64,000 bases of DNA from Saccharomonospora sp. CUA-673. GTDB lineage: Bacteria; Actinomycetota; Actinomycetes; Mycobacteriales; Pseudonocardiaceae. Position numbers and translations under genes: made by a program. Numbering within the stretch: position 1 is the stretch's first letter; each line of letters starts with the position of its first letter. Below are positions 40,884 through 49,858 of this stretch, piece by piece. The notes below the pieces were generated by a model. It worked only from the letters and a program-made list of their open reading frames with translations, was not told the origin of the DNA and did not search any database. The stretch covers positions 1 to 64,000 of the forward strand of contig NZ_MKKE01000017.1 in assembly GCF_001942305.1 (NCBI RefSeq), read 5' to 3'.

Positions 40884-41261
40884 ATGCATCGCGCAATCCG
40901 TCTTCGTTCGCGGCATGGTGTCCGTCGCGAGGAGTCTCACGTCCGGCAGCAGGCCAGGGTCAGCGGTGAGGTGCTCCTTTCGGCAGAGGCTCAATACGCG
41001 GCCGGTGAGACGCTGCGCACGATAGCCACGGAAGTCGGGGTGAGTCGGCAGCGGCTGGCGTCACTGTTGCGCGAGCGAGGTGTGCGTCTTAGTCGCACGG
41101 CTCCCTCGGATGCGGAGGTTCAGGAAATGGTTCGGCGGTATGCCGACGGCGAGTCTCTCGAACGCGTGGGCGCACGCGTCGGATTTTCGGCTGGGACTGT
41201 TCGAAACCATCTGATCGTTGCGGGGGTACTGCTCCGCGATCCACAAGGGCGTGAGCGATGA
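40884..41261 (+). CDS. Small protein with two helix-turn-helix repeats, mobile-element type
   Basis: About 125 residues. Two HTH units are visible: YAAGETLRTIATEVGVSRQRLASLLRERGV and YADGESLERVGARVGFSAGTVRNHLIVAGV, ending in the RDPQGRER tail often seen in actinobacterial phage- and island-encoded HTH proteins or recombinase C-termini. The start at ATG 40884 is a guess; a longer frame begins at 40743 but runs through the terminator hairpins. Confidence 0.55.
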   Translation: MHRAIRLRSRHGVRREESHVRQQARVSGEVLLSAEAQYAAGETLRTIATEVGVSRQRLASLLRERGVRLSRTAPSDAEVQEMVRRYADGESLERVGARVGFSAGTVRNHLIVAGVLLRDPQGRER

Positions 41262-41396
41262 GACCTCCCCCTCGACCCTGTTCATGGCTGTGCGCTTTCG
41301 CCAGCGAAATTGCGGCGTGCTCAGAGCGGGGTCTCCGAACTTGCGGACCCTATCTCTGGCTTCCAGGGTTGCGGCACGCTCGGCGTGTGCCGCCGA

Positions 41397-42152
41397 CTAT
41401 AGGTACAAGAGCGTGTCCGCGACAGGTTCGGGTAGGCGCTCGATGGCGCCGGAGCGCTCGCTGAGCGTGCGCAGATTCCACCATGTCACTGCGCGAACCT
41501 CTTGCGGGCTTGTACCCCACGCCTGACTCAGCAGCAGCTCGATGCGTCCTGTGTCGGCTGGTCTGCGCGAACGCACCTTGCGTGCGGGAAAGTCGGTCTC
41601 GCACAGAACCCGGTCCCGCGGAATTCGTCGGATCTGATCTTCGGACATGGCGGCGTTGACCGAGAAGTATGCATCGACGTCGATCGCCCGCTTGACATCG
41701 GTGTCATCTCCGTTGAACCAGTGCAGGATCGCTCCGCGGGTCTTGGCATCGGTGAGGTACTGGACGACCTCGGTTGTCGCTCCGGAGCTGTGAATGGAGA
41801 CCAGCACGGGCTCCCTGCGCACGATGGTCAGTACCTCTTGGAAGATGGAGCACTGCCTAGCCCAGTCGCCTCCGCGGCGGTCCAGGCCGATCTCGCCAAC
41901 TAGCGCGAAGGAGCGGAGGAGGTCTTTGAACCGTTTTGGGTCCCAGGCGGCTCGGGCGGTTGCGACTGCCGGATGGATACCGAGCCCCCAGATGAGCGAG
42001 TGATCGCGCCGGTTCTTGACCTGACTAGCTTCGTGGAGGCTTCTGGTCATAGCGAACACGACCGCGTCGCCGAGGGCTGTGACTTGGTCTCGGGTGACGT
42101 CGGGAGCAATGTGAGCGTGGGCGTCCAGCGCCGGAAGGTCGGCGCTGGTCAC
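41397..42152 (-). CDS. qatD: TatD-family nuclease of a Qat anti-phage system
   Basis: 251 residues. All TatD metal ligands appear present: HAH in DAHAHIAPD, Glu in VGEIGLD, His in SIHSSGA, His in LHWFNGDD and Asp in LCETDFP. The ATG overlaps the stop of a QueC-like gene by four bases (ATGA, 42149-42152). QueC-like plus TatD-like adjacency is the qatC-qatD pair of the QatABCD defence system described in 2020. qatA (ATPase) and qatB are not present here, so the system is incomplete. Confidence 0.75.
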   Translation of the reverse strand: MTSADLPALDAHAHIAPDVTRDQVTALGDAVVFAMTRSLHEASQVKNRRDHSLIWGLGIHPAVATARAAWDPKRFKDLLRSFALVGEIGLDRRGGDWARQCSIFQEVLTIVRREPVLVSIHSSGATTEVVQYLTDAKTRGAILHWFNGDDTDVKRAIDVDAYFSVNAAMSEDQIRRIPRDRVLCETDFPARKVRSRRPADTGRIELLLSQAWGTSPQEVRAVTWWNLRTLSERSGAIERLPEPVADTLLYL

Positions 42153-42774
42153 GTCAAGTCCACCTTCCCGAGTTCGGCGAGTCCGCGTTCGGCAAGGTCG
42201 CTGATTGCATCGAGGTCAGCGTCGGGAGGCCATGTCCCCGCGTCGATCGCATCGTCGTCGATCCCTCGGGCGGTTGCGTAGCTGATAGCAGCGCGGTCAC
42301 TGTATCTCCGCTCCAGGAGTTCACTTCGTGCGGTTCCAGTGAGGTTGTCGGACAAGTAGATGGTCGAGTCGTCTATTTCGGCTCCGATGAAGGCTCCTCG
42401 GCGGGTGACACAGGCGTAGCACAGCCCGCAGTTCAGGGTGGAGTTGCCGCCCTTGATTCGGGCGCCATCGAGTTTGCTGCACGAGACGGTCAAGCCAGCG
42501 GTGTGCTCCCAGCCTGCTGGTGGCTGGCTGTCGGCAACGAGGCGCATCTCCTCGCCCTTGGTGTAGTCGGCGAACGGGTTGGTCACCGAGACGGTCAGCC
42601 TGAGGGTGTGGAGAAGCGTGTTGACGCGGTGGAAGGTCTCGGGGTGCGTGGAGCGGGTTGAGAGGGCGCCGGCACGGTTGGGGTGTAGTGGCAGGTTCAG
42701 GCTGGTGAAGCCGTTCTCCGGTACGAAGAGAGTCGTTGCCTGGTGGCTTGATGCGACAGCAACTCCGAGGGCCA
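42149..42774 (-). pseudogene. qatC: QueC-like protein QatC, 3' fragment truncated by an IS
   Basis: About 208 C-terminal residues. The zinc-binding and active-site tail of the QueC family is clear: SCSKLDG, then CGLCYACVTRRGAFIGAE. Upstream the frame runs straight into the left end of the IS3 element at 42775, so the N-terminal ATP-pyrophosphatase half is missing. Intact QatC proteins are about twice this length. Coupled to qatD by ATGA. Confidence 0.75.
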
Positions 42775-42842
42775 GGGGCTGCTGAAGCGATGTGTGACAT
42801 CTGAGTTCGCTTGCTGAGAGGTGAGCGTGGAAGGATGCCACT

Positions 42843-43151
42843 GTGCCCAAGCCGTATCCCCGTGAGTTCCGTGAGGACGTCGTCCGGGTCGCGCGCAACC
42901 GCGAGTCGGGTGTGACGATCGAGCAGGTCGCCAGCGACTTCGGGGTGCACCCGATGACGTTGCAGAAGTGGCTGCGCGCGGCCGATGCCGAGGACGGCAC
43001 CAAGCCTGGCGTGTCGTCGGATGCGGCGGCCGAGCTGCGGGAGCTCAAGCGGCGTAATCGGTTGTTGGAGCAGGAGAACGAGGTATTGCGCCGGGCTGCG
43101 GCGTATCTGTCGCAGGGCAATCTGCCGGGAAAAGGCTCTACCCGCTCGTAA
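42843..43151 (+). CDS. IS3 transposase OrfA
   Basis: 102 residues from GTG 42843. Helix-turn-helix YPREFREDVVRVARNRESGVTIEQVASDFGVHPMTLQKW followed by a leucine-zipper-like segment ELRELKRRNRLLEQENEVLRRA. Read together with OrfB through a -1 frameshift at about 43127-43135. Confidence 0.88.
   Translation: MPKPYPREFREDVVRVARNRESGVTIEQVASDFGVHPMTLQKWLRAADAEDGTKPGVSSDAAAELRELKRRNRLLEQENEVLRRAAAYLSQGNLPGKGSTRS
43127..43135 (+). promoter_or_regulatory. Programmed -1 frameshift site GGGAAAAGG
   Basis: A-run in the OrfA/OrfB overlap. Slipping one base back changes GKGSTRS-stop into KRLYPLVRELAAPDAP, the family-conserved linker into OrfB. Confidence 0.7.
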
Positions 43152-43156
43152 GGGAG

Positions 43157-44023
43157 TTGGCCGCCCCGGACGCCCCGATCCGGGTGCCGGTGGCGGTGAC
43201 GTGCCGGGTTTTGAAGCTCCATCGTCAGCACTACTATGCCTGGCTGGCCCGCCCGGTCACCGACGCCGAACTGACCGAGGCGTATCTGGCCAACGCCGTG
43301 TTCGACGCCCACCGCGAGGACCCCGAATTCGGGTATCGCCTGTTGCACGATGAGATCACCACCACGGGCGTCGAGGTGTCGGACCGCACGGTGTGGAAGA
43401 TCTGCTCGGCGAATGAGTGGTGGTGCGTGTTCGGTAAGAAACGCCGCAGCCGCAAGGCCCGGCCCGGTCCGCCCGCGCACGACGACCTCGTGCGCCGGGA
43501 GTTCACCACGCAGGCGCCGAACCAGGTGTGGCTGACCGACATCACCGAGCATCCCACCGGTGAGGGCAAGATCTACCTCTGCGCGGTCAAAGACGTGTGG
43601 TCAAACCGGATCGTGGGCTATTCCATCGCCGACCGCATGACCTCCCAGCTCGCCCTCGACGCGCTGGAGTCAGCCGTCGCCCGCCGGGGCGGCAGCGTCG
43701 CCGGATGCCGGCTACACAGCGATCGTGGAGGCCAATTCCGGAGCCGGAAACTACAGCAAGCGTTGTGGCGCCACCACATGCGCGGCTCGATGGGCCAGGT
43801 CGGCTCAGCCGGCGACAACGCCGCCATGGAAAGCTTCTTCAGCCTCCTCCAACGCAATGTGCTCGACCGCCGCACATGGGCCACCCGCGAAGAGCTCCGC
43901 ATCGCGATCGTGACCTGGATCGAACGCACCTACCACCGACGCCGCAGACAAGCCCGTCTCGGCCGCTTGACCCCCATCGAATACGAAACCATCATGAGCC
44001 ACACCGCCACCCCGGCGGCCTAA
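43157..44023 (+). CDS. IS3 transposase OrfB (DDE integrase core)
   Basis: 288 residues from this codon, longer when produced as the OrfAB fusion. The HTH_21 segment is VTCRVLKLHRQHYYAWLARPV. DDE residues: WLTDITEH, LHSDRGGQ and DNAAMESFFSLLQ. The catalytic core looks intact, so the element may still be active. Confidence 0.9.
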   Translation: MAAPDAPIRVPVAVTCRVLKLHRQHYYAWLARPVTDAELTEAYLANAVFDAHREDPEFGYRLLHDEITTTGVEVSDRTVWKICSANEWWCVFGKKRRSRKARPGPPAHDDLVRREFTTQAPNQVWLTDITEHPTGEGKIYLCAVKDVWSNRIVGYSIADRMTSQLALDALESAVARRGGSVAGCRLHSDRGGQFRSRKLQQALWRHHMRGSMGQVGSAGDNAAMESFFSLLQRNVLDRRTWATREELRIAIVTWIERTYHRRRRQARLGRLTPIEYETIMSHTATPAA

Positions 44024-44053
44024 ACCACTGTCACAGTTCCCTTCAGCAGCCCC

Positions 44054-44323
44054 GTGGCCCGTCAGGAAAGCTCGTTCTCCCACGACGTCGCCGTCGGTCA
44101 CCGTGCGCAGGATTTGTTCCTGGCCATTGGTGGCTGTGTGGCTGACCTTGAGCTGTCCGCTGTGCATGACCAGCAGACGCGACACCGAGTCTCCGGGGCC
44201 GTAGACCATCTCGCCCTTCTCGACGCGCAGCGGACGGACAAACTGGGCGATGTGCAGCTGCTGGTCGTGGGCGAGTCCTTGGAAGATCGGCACGCGAGTG
44301 ACACACAAGTCGTCCTCGGGCAT
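44054..44323 (-). pseudogene. Crp/Fnr-family regulator, N-terminal fragment
   Basis: About 90 residues of the cNMP-binding-like sensor domain: VPIFQGLAHDQQLHIAQFVRPLRVEKGEMVYGPGD, SRLLVMHSGQLKVSH, VTDGDVVGERAFLTG. The dimerisation helix and DNA-binding HTH are cut off by the right end of the IS. It is divergent from the HMA-domain gene, whose promoter retains an FNR-type box (44402-44415), so it was probably the local regulator. Confidence 0.78.
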
Positions 44324-44401
44324 GGCGCAAGCTTACCGGAACCGGCATCGACGGCACCGTAGCGACGCTGACAGAGGCTTCTCGGCAATCGTGACCCGCA
44401 C

Positions 44402-44415
44402 TTGATCTGCGTCAA
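44402..44415. promoter_or_regulatory. FNR-type box TTGAT-CTGC-GTCAA
   Basis: Near-perfect dyad matching the FNR/ANR consensus TTGAT-N4-ATCAA with one mismatch, between the truncated Crp/Fnr gene and the HMA gene (start 44486). It suggests the HMA-ATPase operon was controlled by the now broken regulator. Confidence 0.55.
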
Positions 44416-44485
44416 GGAGTTCCGGGCGGCACGAACCTATCGTGAGGGTTGTCAAGAGGGGCACCACCACGAAAGGAAAGCCACA

Positions 44486-44719
44486 ATGACCACCTCCACC
44501 ACCACACACACTGTCTTGCGGGCCGAGGGATTCTCTTGCCCGTCCTGTGTGGCCAAGATCGAGAAGCAGGTCGGCCGCCTCAAGGGCGTCGAGAGTGTGA
44601 AGGTCCACTTCGCCTCCGCCCGCATCGAGATCGACCACGACGCCGAACGCGTCTCCGTGGATGATCTCGTCGCCGCCGTTGCCAAGGCCGGTTACAAGGC
44701 CGCTCCTTCGGCGTTCTAG
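44486..44719 (+). CDS. Heavy-metal-associated (HMA) domain protein
   Basis: 77 residues, one ferredoxin-like HMA domain with metal site FSCPSC in place of the usual MTCxxC, ending in GYKAAPSAF. GAAAGGAAAG lies about 8 nt upstream of ATG. It precedes a P-type ATPase that has no HMA domain of its own, so it is likely its metallochaperone. Confidence 0.85.
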   Translation: MTTSTTTHTVLRAEGFSCPSCVAKIEKQVGRLKGVESVKVHFASARIEIDHDAERVSVDDLVAAVAKAGYKAAPSAF

Positions 44720-44810
44720 TAGCCGACGCCACGGCCGGGGCGCACACAGCCGTGCCTCATTCCACTTTGCCGGTTCGCCGGCACGAAGCCCAGAAAGGTC
44801 GTATCCGAAA

Positions 44811-46806
44811 GTGAACAGGCTCCAGAAATGGATCTATGGGAACTGGTCGGTTCCCGTCGTGTCCGGCGTGCTCATCGTCATCTCGTTTGCCATCCAGTGG
44901 CTGGGCGGAGGGGTGGCCAACATCACCATCGGCCCCCAGTGGTGGGTCGACGCCGCGCCCACGCCACCCACACCGCCGGGGCCTTCACCCTCGGAGACGT
45001 CTTCATGCTGGCTGCCGCCGTGGTGGCCGGCTACGGGATCGTGGTGAAGGCTGTTCGGGCGCTGATCGCCAGGGTCATCGGCATCGACTTGCTCGTGTCG
45101 GTCGCCGCGATCGGCGCGGTCATCATCGGCAACTTCTGGGAGGCCGCAGCAGTCACGTTCCTGTTCGCGATCGGCCACGCGCTGGAAGCCGCGACACTGA
45201 ACAAGACACGCTCGGCACTGGCCGAACTCGTCGCCGTCGCCCCGGACTCCGCGATCGTCGTGCGCGAGGGTGAGCAACAGGAGATTCCTGCCGGGCAGGT
45301 GAGGATGGGCGAGATCGTACTGGTCAAGAACGGTGCGAAAGTGCCGGTGGACGGTCAGGTCGTCGCCGGCACCGGGGCCCTCGATGAGGCCTCCATCACC
45401 GGCGAGTCGATTCCGGTGGAGAAGACCAAGGGCAGCCAGGTTTTCGCAGGTACCGTCTCCCGCGGCGGTTTCCTGCAAGTGTTGGCCACCGGCATCGGCG
45501 CGGACACCACCCTGGCCCGCATTATTCACCGGGTGGAGGAGGCCCAGGACGCCAAGGCGAAAACTCAGGCTTTTATCGACCGTTTCTCCCGCTGGTACAC
45601 ACCGGCCGTGATGGTGCTGGCGCTGGTGGCCGGCCTGATCTCCGGTGACGTGGTCTTGGCCCTGACCTTGCTGGTCATCGGCTGCCTGGTGCCTTGGTGA
45701 TCTCCATTCCGGTCGCGATCGTGGCCGGCATCGGGCGTGCGGCCCGCAACGGCATCCTGATCAAGGGCGGCGAGTTCCTGGAGACCTCCGCGAAGATCTC
45801 CGCCGTCGCAGTCGACAAGACCGGCACCCTCACCGAGGGCCGGCCCCGGCTGACCGATGTCGTCGTCCTGGACCCCGCGCTGGAGCGGACCGAGGTGCTG
45901 CGCTGGGCAGCGGCCGCCGAGGCCGGCTCCGAGCACCCGCTGGCCCGTCCCATCCTGGAGACGGCCCAAGCCGAGGGAGCAGGCCCGCAGGGCGTCCCCG
46001 GCACCGTCACCCCGGTCCCCGGCAAGGGGATCGTGTCTGAGGTCGATGGTCGTCTGGTCGGCAACCCGCCGCTGCTGGAGCAGTACGGCATCGCCGAAGC
46101 CGCCGCCGAAGCGACCCGGACGGCTCAGGACCTGGCCGCCGACGGCAAAACGCCCATGATCGTCGCGGTCGACCAGACGGTGATCGGCGTCGTCGCCGTC
46201 GCCGATCAGATCCGGCAGGATGCGCCCGAGATGGTTGCCCGCCTGCACCGCGCCGGCGTCGAGAAGGTGGTCATGCTCACCGGGGACACCCGGCTGGTGG
46301 CCGAGGCCATCGGGAAGGCCACCGGCATCGACGAGATCCACGCCTCCCTGCTGCCCGAGGACAAGCTGGATGCGGTCACCCAGCTCCAGCGTCAGGGCCA
46401 CACCATCGCCATGGTCGGCGACGGCGTCAACGACGCCCCGGCTCTGGCTACCGCGAACATCGGCGTGGCGATGGGCGCGGCCGGTTCGGCCGTGGCCGTG
46501 GAGACCGCCGACATCGCCCTCATGGGCGACAACCTCCTCAAACTGCCGGAGGCCATCGGCCTGGCCAAGCGGACCGTGTCGGTGATGCGACAGAACATCG
46601 CGATCGCTCTGATCACCGTGGTGCTGCTGCTGGCAGGCGTCTTCGCCGGCGGGGTGACCATGTCGATCGGCATGCTCGTCCACGAAGCCTCCGTGCTGGT
46701 GGTCATCGCCAACGCCATGCGACTGCTGCGCAACACCCCAGGCTCCACAGCCATGCCGAAGAGCGAGCGGACCACCCCACAGGCAGCCGAGCAGGTATCC
46801 GCCTGA
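44811..46806 (+). CDS. Heavy-metal P1B-type ATPase with CPG motif (two frameshifts)
   Basis: About 665 residues after restoring single bases near 44955 (WVDAA to HATHTAGAF) and 45695 (a CCC run; IGC then PGALVISIPVAI). The transmembrane metal motif therefore reads CPG, not CPC. Visible: actuator GALDEASITGESIPVEKTKG, phosphorylation DKTGTLTEG, hinge GDGVNDAP, no N-terminal metal-binding domain. GTG 44811 has AGAAAGG upstream. CPG is uncommon among Cu and Zn/Cd exporters, so the metal is unclear. It is flanked by HMA and cupin genes. Confidence 0.8.
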
Positions 46807-46837
46807 CCCCAGCCGAGCGACAGCGGGCGCACGGCCT

Positions 46838-46893
46838 CGGGCACCGGGCACCGGGCACCGGGCACCGGGCACCGGGCACCGGGCACCGGGCAC
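46838..46893. repeat. Heptamer tandem repeat (CGGGCAC)8
   Basis: Eight exact copies of CGGGCAC, followed by a variant CGGGAAG, between the ATPase stop and the cupin gene. Not a multiple-of-three coding repeat; likely a variable-number repeat. Confidence 0.92.
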
Positions 46894-46952
46894 CGGGAAG
46901 TTCAAAGACCTCAGCAATCGAAATCAATACACGAACCAGAGGAGACCGAATC

Positions 46953-47378
46953 ATGAGCGGAAACAGCTTCACCCTTGGAGACAACGTCGAGCATTTCACC
47001 ATCGCGGATGTGGCCAGGGACAACCCCGACTTCCGGAAGGTGCTATGGACCGGTGAGCACGCCCAGATCGTGGTCATGACCATCCCACCCGGCGGCGAGA
47101 TCGGAGACGAGGTCCACGAACACACCGACCAGATCCTGACCTTCGTCTCCGGAAACGGAGAAGCCGACCTCAACGGCCACACGCACCCCATCGATGCCGG
47201 TGACCAGTGCGCTGTACCGGCCGGCGCCCAGCACAACTTCCGTAACACCGGGGACCAGCCGCTGGTGCTGTACACCATCTACAGTCCCCCCGAGCACGCT
47301 GCCGGCGCCGCATTCGCCACCCGGGAGGAGGCCGACGCCGCCGAAGCCGCCGGTGAGGACGAACCGCCCCGGCCCTGA
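46953..47378 (+). CDS. Cupin-domain protein
   Basis: 141 residues. Cupin motifs: IPPGGEIGDEVHEHTDQILTF and PAGAQHNFRNTGD provide His/Glu metal ligands. The C-terminus is Glu/Ala-rich. It sits between the P-type ATPase and a quinone reductase in the same direction. Its role here is unknown; a metal- or stress-related small-molecule function is plausible. Confidence 0.85.
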   Translation: MSGNSFTLGDNVEHFTIADVARDNPDFRKVLWTGEHAQIVVMTIPPGGEIGDEVHEHTDQILTFVSGNGEADLNGHTHPIDAGDQCAVPAGAQHNFRNTGDQPLVLYTIYSPPEHAAGAAFATREEADAAEAAGEDEPPRP

Positions 47379-47453
47379 CCCACACCGTCCCGACGGAACC
47401 CGTGCGGGACATCGGAGACACCCTCCCAGTCCAAATCAGAAGGAGATCCATTC

Positions 47454-48362
47454 ATGTCGAAGGTTTATGTCTTCACCGACTACGGCGGACCCGAAGCCCA
47501 GCAGCTGATCGACCGACCTGCTCCCATCCCCGGGCCGGGAGGTGGCCATCGAAGTCCGAGCCGCCGGCGTGAACCCGGCGGACTGGAAGATCCGGGAAGG
47601 CCACCTGGGGCGTCACTGGAGCCTGCCGGCACCGATGGGATGCGAAGCCGCCGGCGTGGTCACTCAAGTCGGCGACGGAGTCGAGGACTTCGCCGTGGGT
47701 GACGAGGTGCTGGGTCTGATGGCACCTGGGCAGGGAGGGATGGCCGAGCACACACTACTACGCGCCTCCACGACTGTGGCCAAGCCCGAGGAGATCTCGT
47801 TCACCGACGCCGCCACTATCCCGGTGGCCGCGGCCGCCGCCTATGACGCCACCCACCAGGTCGAACTCGAACCGGGACAGACCCTGCTGCTGCTCGGCGC
47901 CGGCGGCGGAGTGGGACTGATGGCCGCACAGATCGGTCGCGTACACGAGTTCACGGTCATCGGTGTGGCCAGCGCAACCAAGCGGGAACTGGTCGAGTCC
48001 ACCGGCGCGTCTTCATCGAATCCGGTCCAGGCGTGACCGACAGGGTGCGGCAGGCCATCCCCGACGGTCCCGACCTGATCGTCGACCTCGTCGGCGGCGA
48101 TGCGCTGCGCGCTGTTGCGGACCTGGTGCCCGACCGAACCCGGATCATCTCCGCAGCAGACCCAGACACCGCCGCCGAGCTGGGCGGCCTGTCCCTGACC
48201 CGCACGGATGAAGCCATGGTCAAGATCACCGAGGTAATCCAGTACGGGCTGGTCAACCCCCACTCCGACACCCAGTTCGGCCTCGATCAGGCAGATCAGG
48301 CGATCGCGGCCGTGGAGACCGGACACGCCGCCGGAAAGATCATCGTGGTCCCCCAAGACTAA
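47454..48362 (+). CDS. NADPH:quinone reductase, MDR superfamily (two frameshifts)
   Basis: About 303 residues after repairs near 47535 (PGPG to EVAIEVRAAGVNPADWKIREG) and 48010 (ESTGA to VFIESGPGVTDRV). Zinc-less MDR fold with the dinucleotide motif LLLGAGGGVGLMAAQIGR and C-terminal GHAAGKIIVVPQD. AGAAGGAGA precedes ATG 47454. It follows the cupin gene by 75 nt and is probably in the same operon. Confidence 0.78.
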
Positions 48363-48958
48363 AATCGGTCAACAGAGACCGGCGGCGGGATTACAACAGC
48401 AAGTCACTACGCCTGCTGGCGCCTTCTGTTCTGCTGCGACGGCAGTTGCGGAACAACCTCAGCCCATCGTCGAGTCAGCGGAGAGGAGCGAACGCAGTCG
48501 AGCGATCCGTGAGTGCCTCGGCGTGACCAGCGCTGAGGCCCAACTGATGGCCGCCCTCGAAGCGCGCGAACTCCTCGACGGCCTTGCCGAAGAGCACCGA
48601 TAATCGGTAGCCCCGCACGCTGCTCGAACGCAATGCACCTGGCGGCGCTGTCGCTGCCAGCGGTAGCAACCCGCAATATGCTGTCGCAGCGTCTCGTTAT
48701 TGCTGCAACCCTTGAAGTCCACCTGGGGAACTGCGCGGCGGCCGTCCTGGTATATGTGCGCTGCCTGTGCCGCATGCAACGCTCGACCGCAACACCCTGT
48801 ACGACCCCTCCCGACCATCCGGGCGGGTCTTGCGGAGCGCGCAGACAACGACAGAGCCTGTGGGCGGATATGCGTTACCGAGCTGCGTGCGGGCATCATG
48901 CGGGACGTCGACTGCGGAGACTTTGCCACGCCCACAGACAGGCTGAGAGGATTGGGAC
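48363..48958. other. Gene-poor stretch, possible decayed coding DNA
   Basis: About 600 bp without a supported gene. A short plus-strand frame (about 48400-48602) ends with SRAIRECLGVTSAEAQLMAALEARELLDGLAEEHR-like residues but has no start codon or known relative. The remainder shows no recognisable feature. Confidence 0.45.
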
Positions 48959-49366
48959 ATGCCGAGTTCTGTACAGTTGATCCGGGCCTCGACCCTGTCC
49001 GATGTCGCCGAGTATGCGTACGCCGCAACCGCACCGAGGGACGCTCGGTTGATCTTCCTGGCCGGGTCATGCCCATTGGACCAGGCTGGGAAGACCGTAG
49101 CGGTCGGTAACTATGCGGGGCAGGCGGCTGCGTGCACTGAGACGATGCGGCGCGCTCTGGCTGCCGCCGGGGCGACGATCGAGGACGTGATCAGGACGCG
49201 TGTGCTCGGTGCCTCGTCGACGCAGGCTGATCTCGTTGCAGCGTGGGAAGTAGTGCGCGATGCGTTCGGAGACCATGACGTGCCGAGCACGCTGATGGGA
49301 GTCACGGTGCTGGGATACGACGATCAGCTAGTCGAACTCGAAGCGGTTGCCGCCGTCGTCGACTGA
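48959..49366 (+). CDS. RidA family (YjgF/YER057c/UK114) protein
   Basis: 135 residues. RidA features: LIFLAGSCPLDQAGKTVAVGNYAGQAAACTETMRRALAAAGATIEDVIRTRVL, and the end GVTVLGYDDQLVELEAVAAV. Family members deaminate reactive enamines/imines. The Arg needed for activity is apparently present in DVIRTRV. GAGAGG lies about 9 nt upstream of ATG 48959. Confidence 0.83.
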   Translation: MPSSVQLIRASTLSDVAEYAYAATAPRDARLIFLAGSCPLDQAGKTVAVGNYAGQAAACTETMRRALAAAGATIEDVIRTRVLGASSTQADLVAAWEVVRDAFGDHDVPSTLMGVTVLGYDDQLVELEAVAAVVD

Positions 49367-49858
49367 CAGTGTCGACCATCTTGCTCGCCGGTCAGGCTTT
49401 CACACGAGGCGACGTAACTTGACGAATCGCGGATCGCGAGCCGGTCTCAGCGGGTCGCGGGTAGTGTCGGTGATTCCGACGGGGTTGGCGAGGACGGGTG
49501 CGGCGATGCCCCGTCAGAGAACGTCGCGACCGACGACGGCAAAGCAGAAAAGTGGCCGTGTCACATGTCGCGGAAATGCTCGCCCTCGATCTGCAAGAGG
49601 TGTGGCGGCTCGAAGAAGGGGTCTGAACATCCGAGGCGAGAGGACCACTCCTCGGCGAGGTTCGCCTATTCGTCGCCAGGACCGAAGTGTGGTCGGCGGG
49701 GTGGCAGCCGGCGGGGCCGTTCCTCCGTCCTGAGCGTCGCGGACCTCTCACGGTGGAAGGGGTCAAGTTGATACGAGTTCGTCTCGACGGCGCGTGCGCC
49801 CCCTTTCCACTGGGAGGGCGTCGTCCCATGGCATGAGCGCTTCGCGATTGGAGTGTCC
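49367..49858. other. Gene-poor stretch
   Basis: About 490 bp with no convincing gene. A short plus-strand frame around 49550-49628 reads VSHVAEMLALDLQEVWRLEEGV and stops, perhaps the tail of a decayed gene. Nothing else is recognised. Confidence 0.4.

Larger units (their letters stand above)
42775..44053 (+). mobile_element. IS3-family insertion sequence
   Basis: About 1.28 kb with imperfect terminal inverted repeats: GGGGCTGCTGAAG.GA..TGTGACA at 42775-42799 and its complement at 44029-44053, with about three mismatches over 25 bp. It encodes OrfA and a -1-frame OrfB with a DDE core. No target-site duplication is apparent with any boundary I tried. It joins two unrelated truncated genes (qatC left, Crp/Fnr right). 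Confidence 0.85.

Noticed and set aside
40405..40896. Minus-strand frame through the 21-bp repeats
   Set aside because: It crosses a GC-rich hairpin and terminator and encodes a repetitive FRTL-like string; it is better explained as repeat DNA.
44342..44485. CRISPR or small RNA in the HMA upstream region
   Set aside because: No repeat-spacer pattern and no clear terminator; only the FNR-type dyad stands out.
46838..46893. CRISPR-like array
   Set aside because: The repeats are contiguous heptamers without spacers, a simple tandem repeat.
48459..49076. 205-residue minus-strand frame
   Set aside because: It overlaps the RidA start region, lacks motifs and has no upstream ribosome site.
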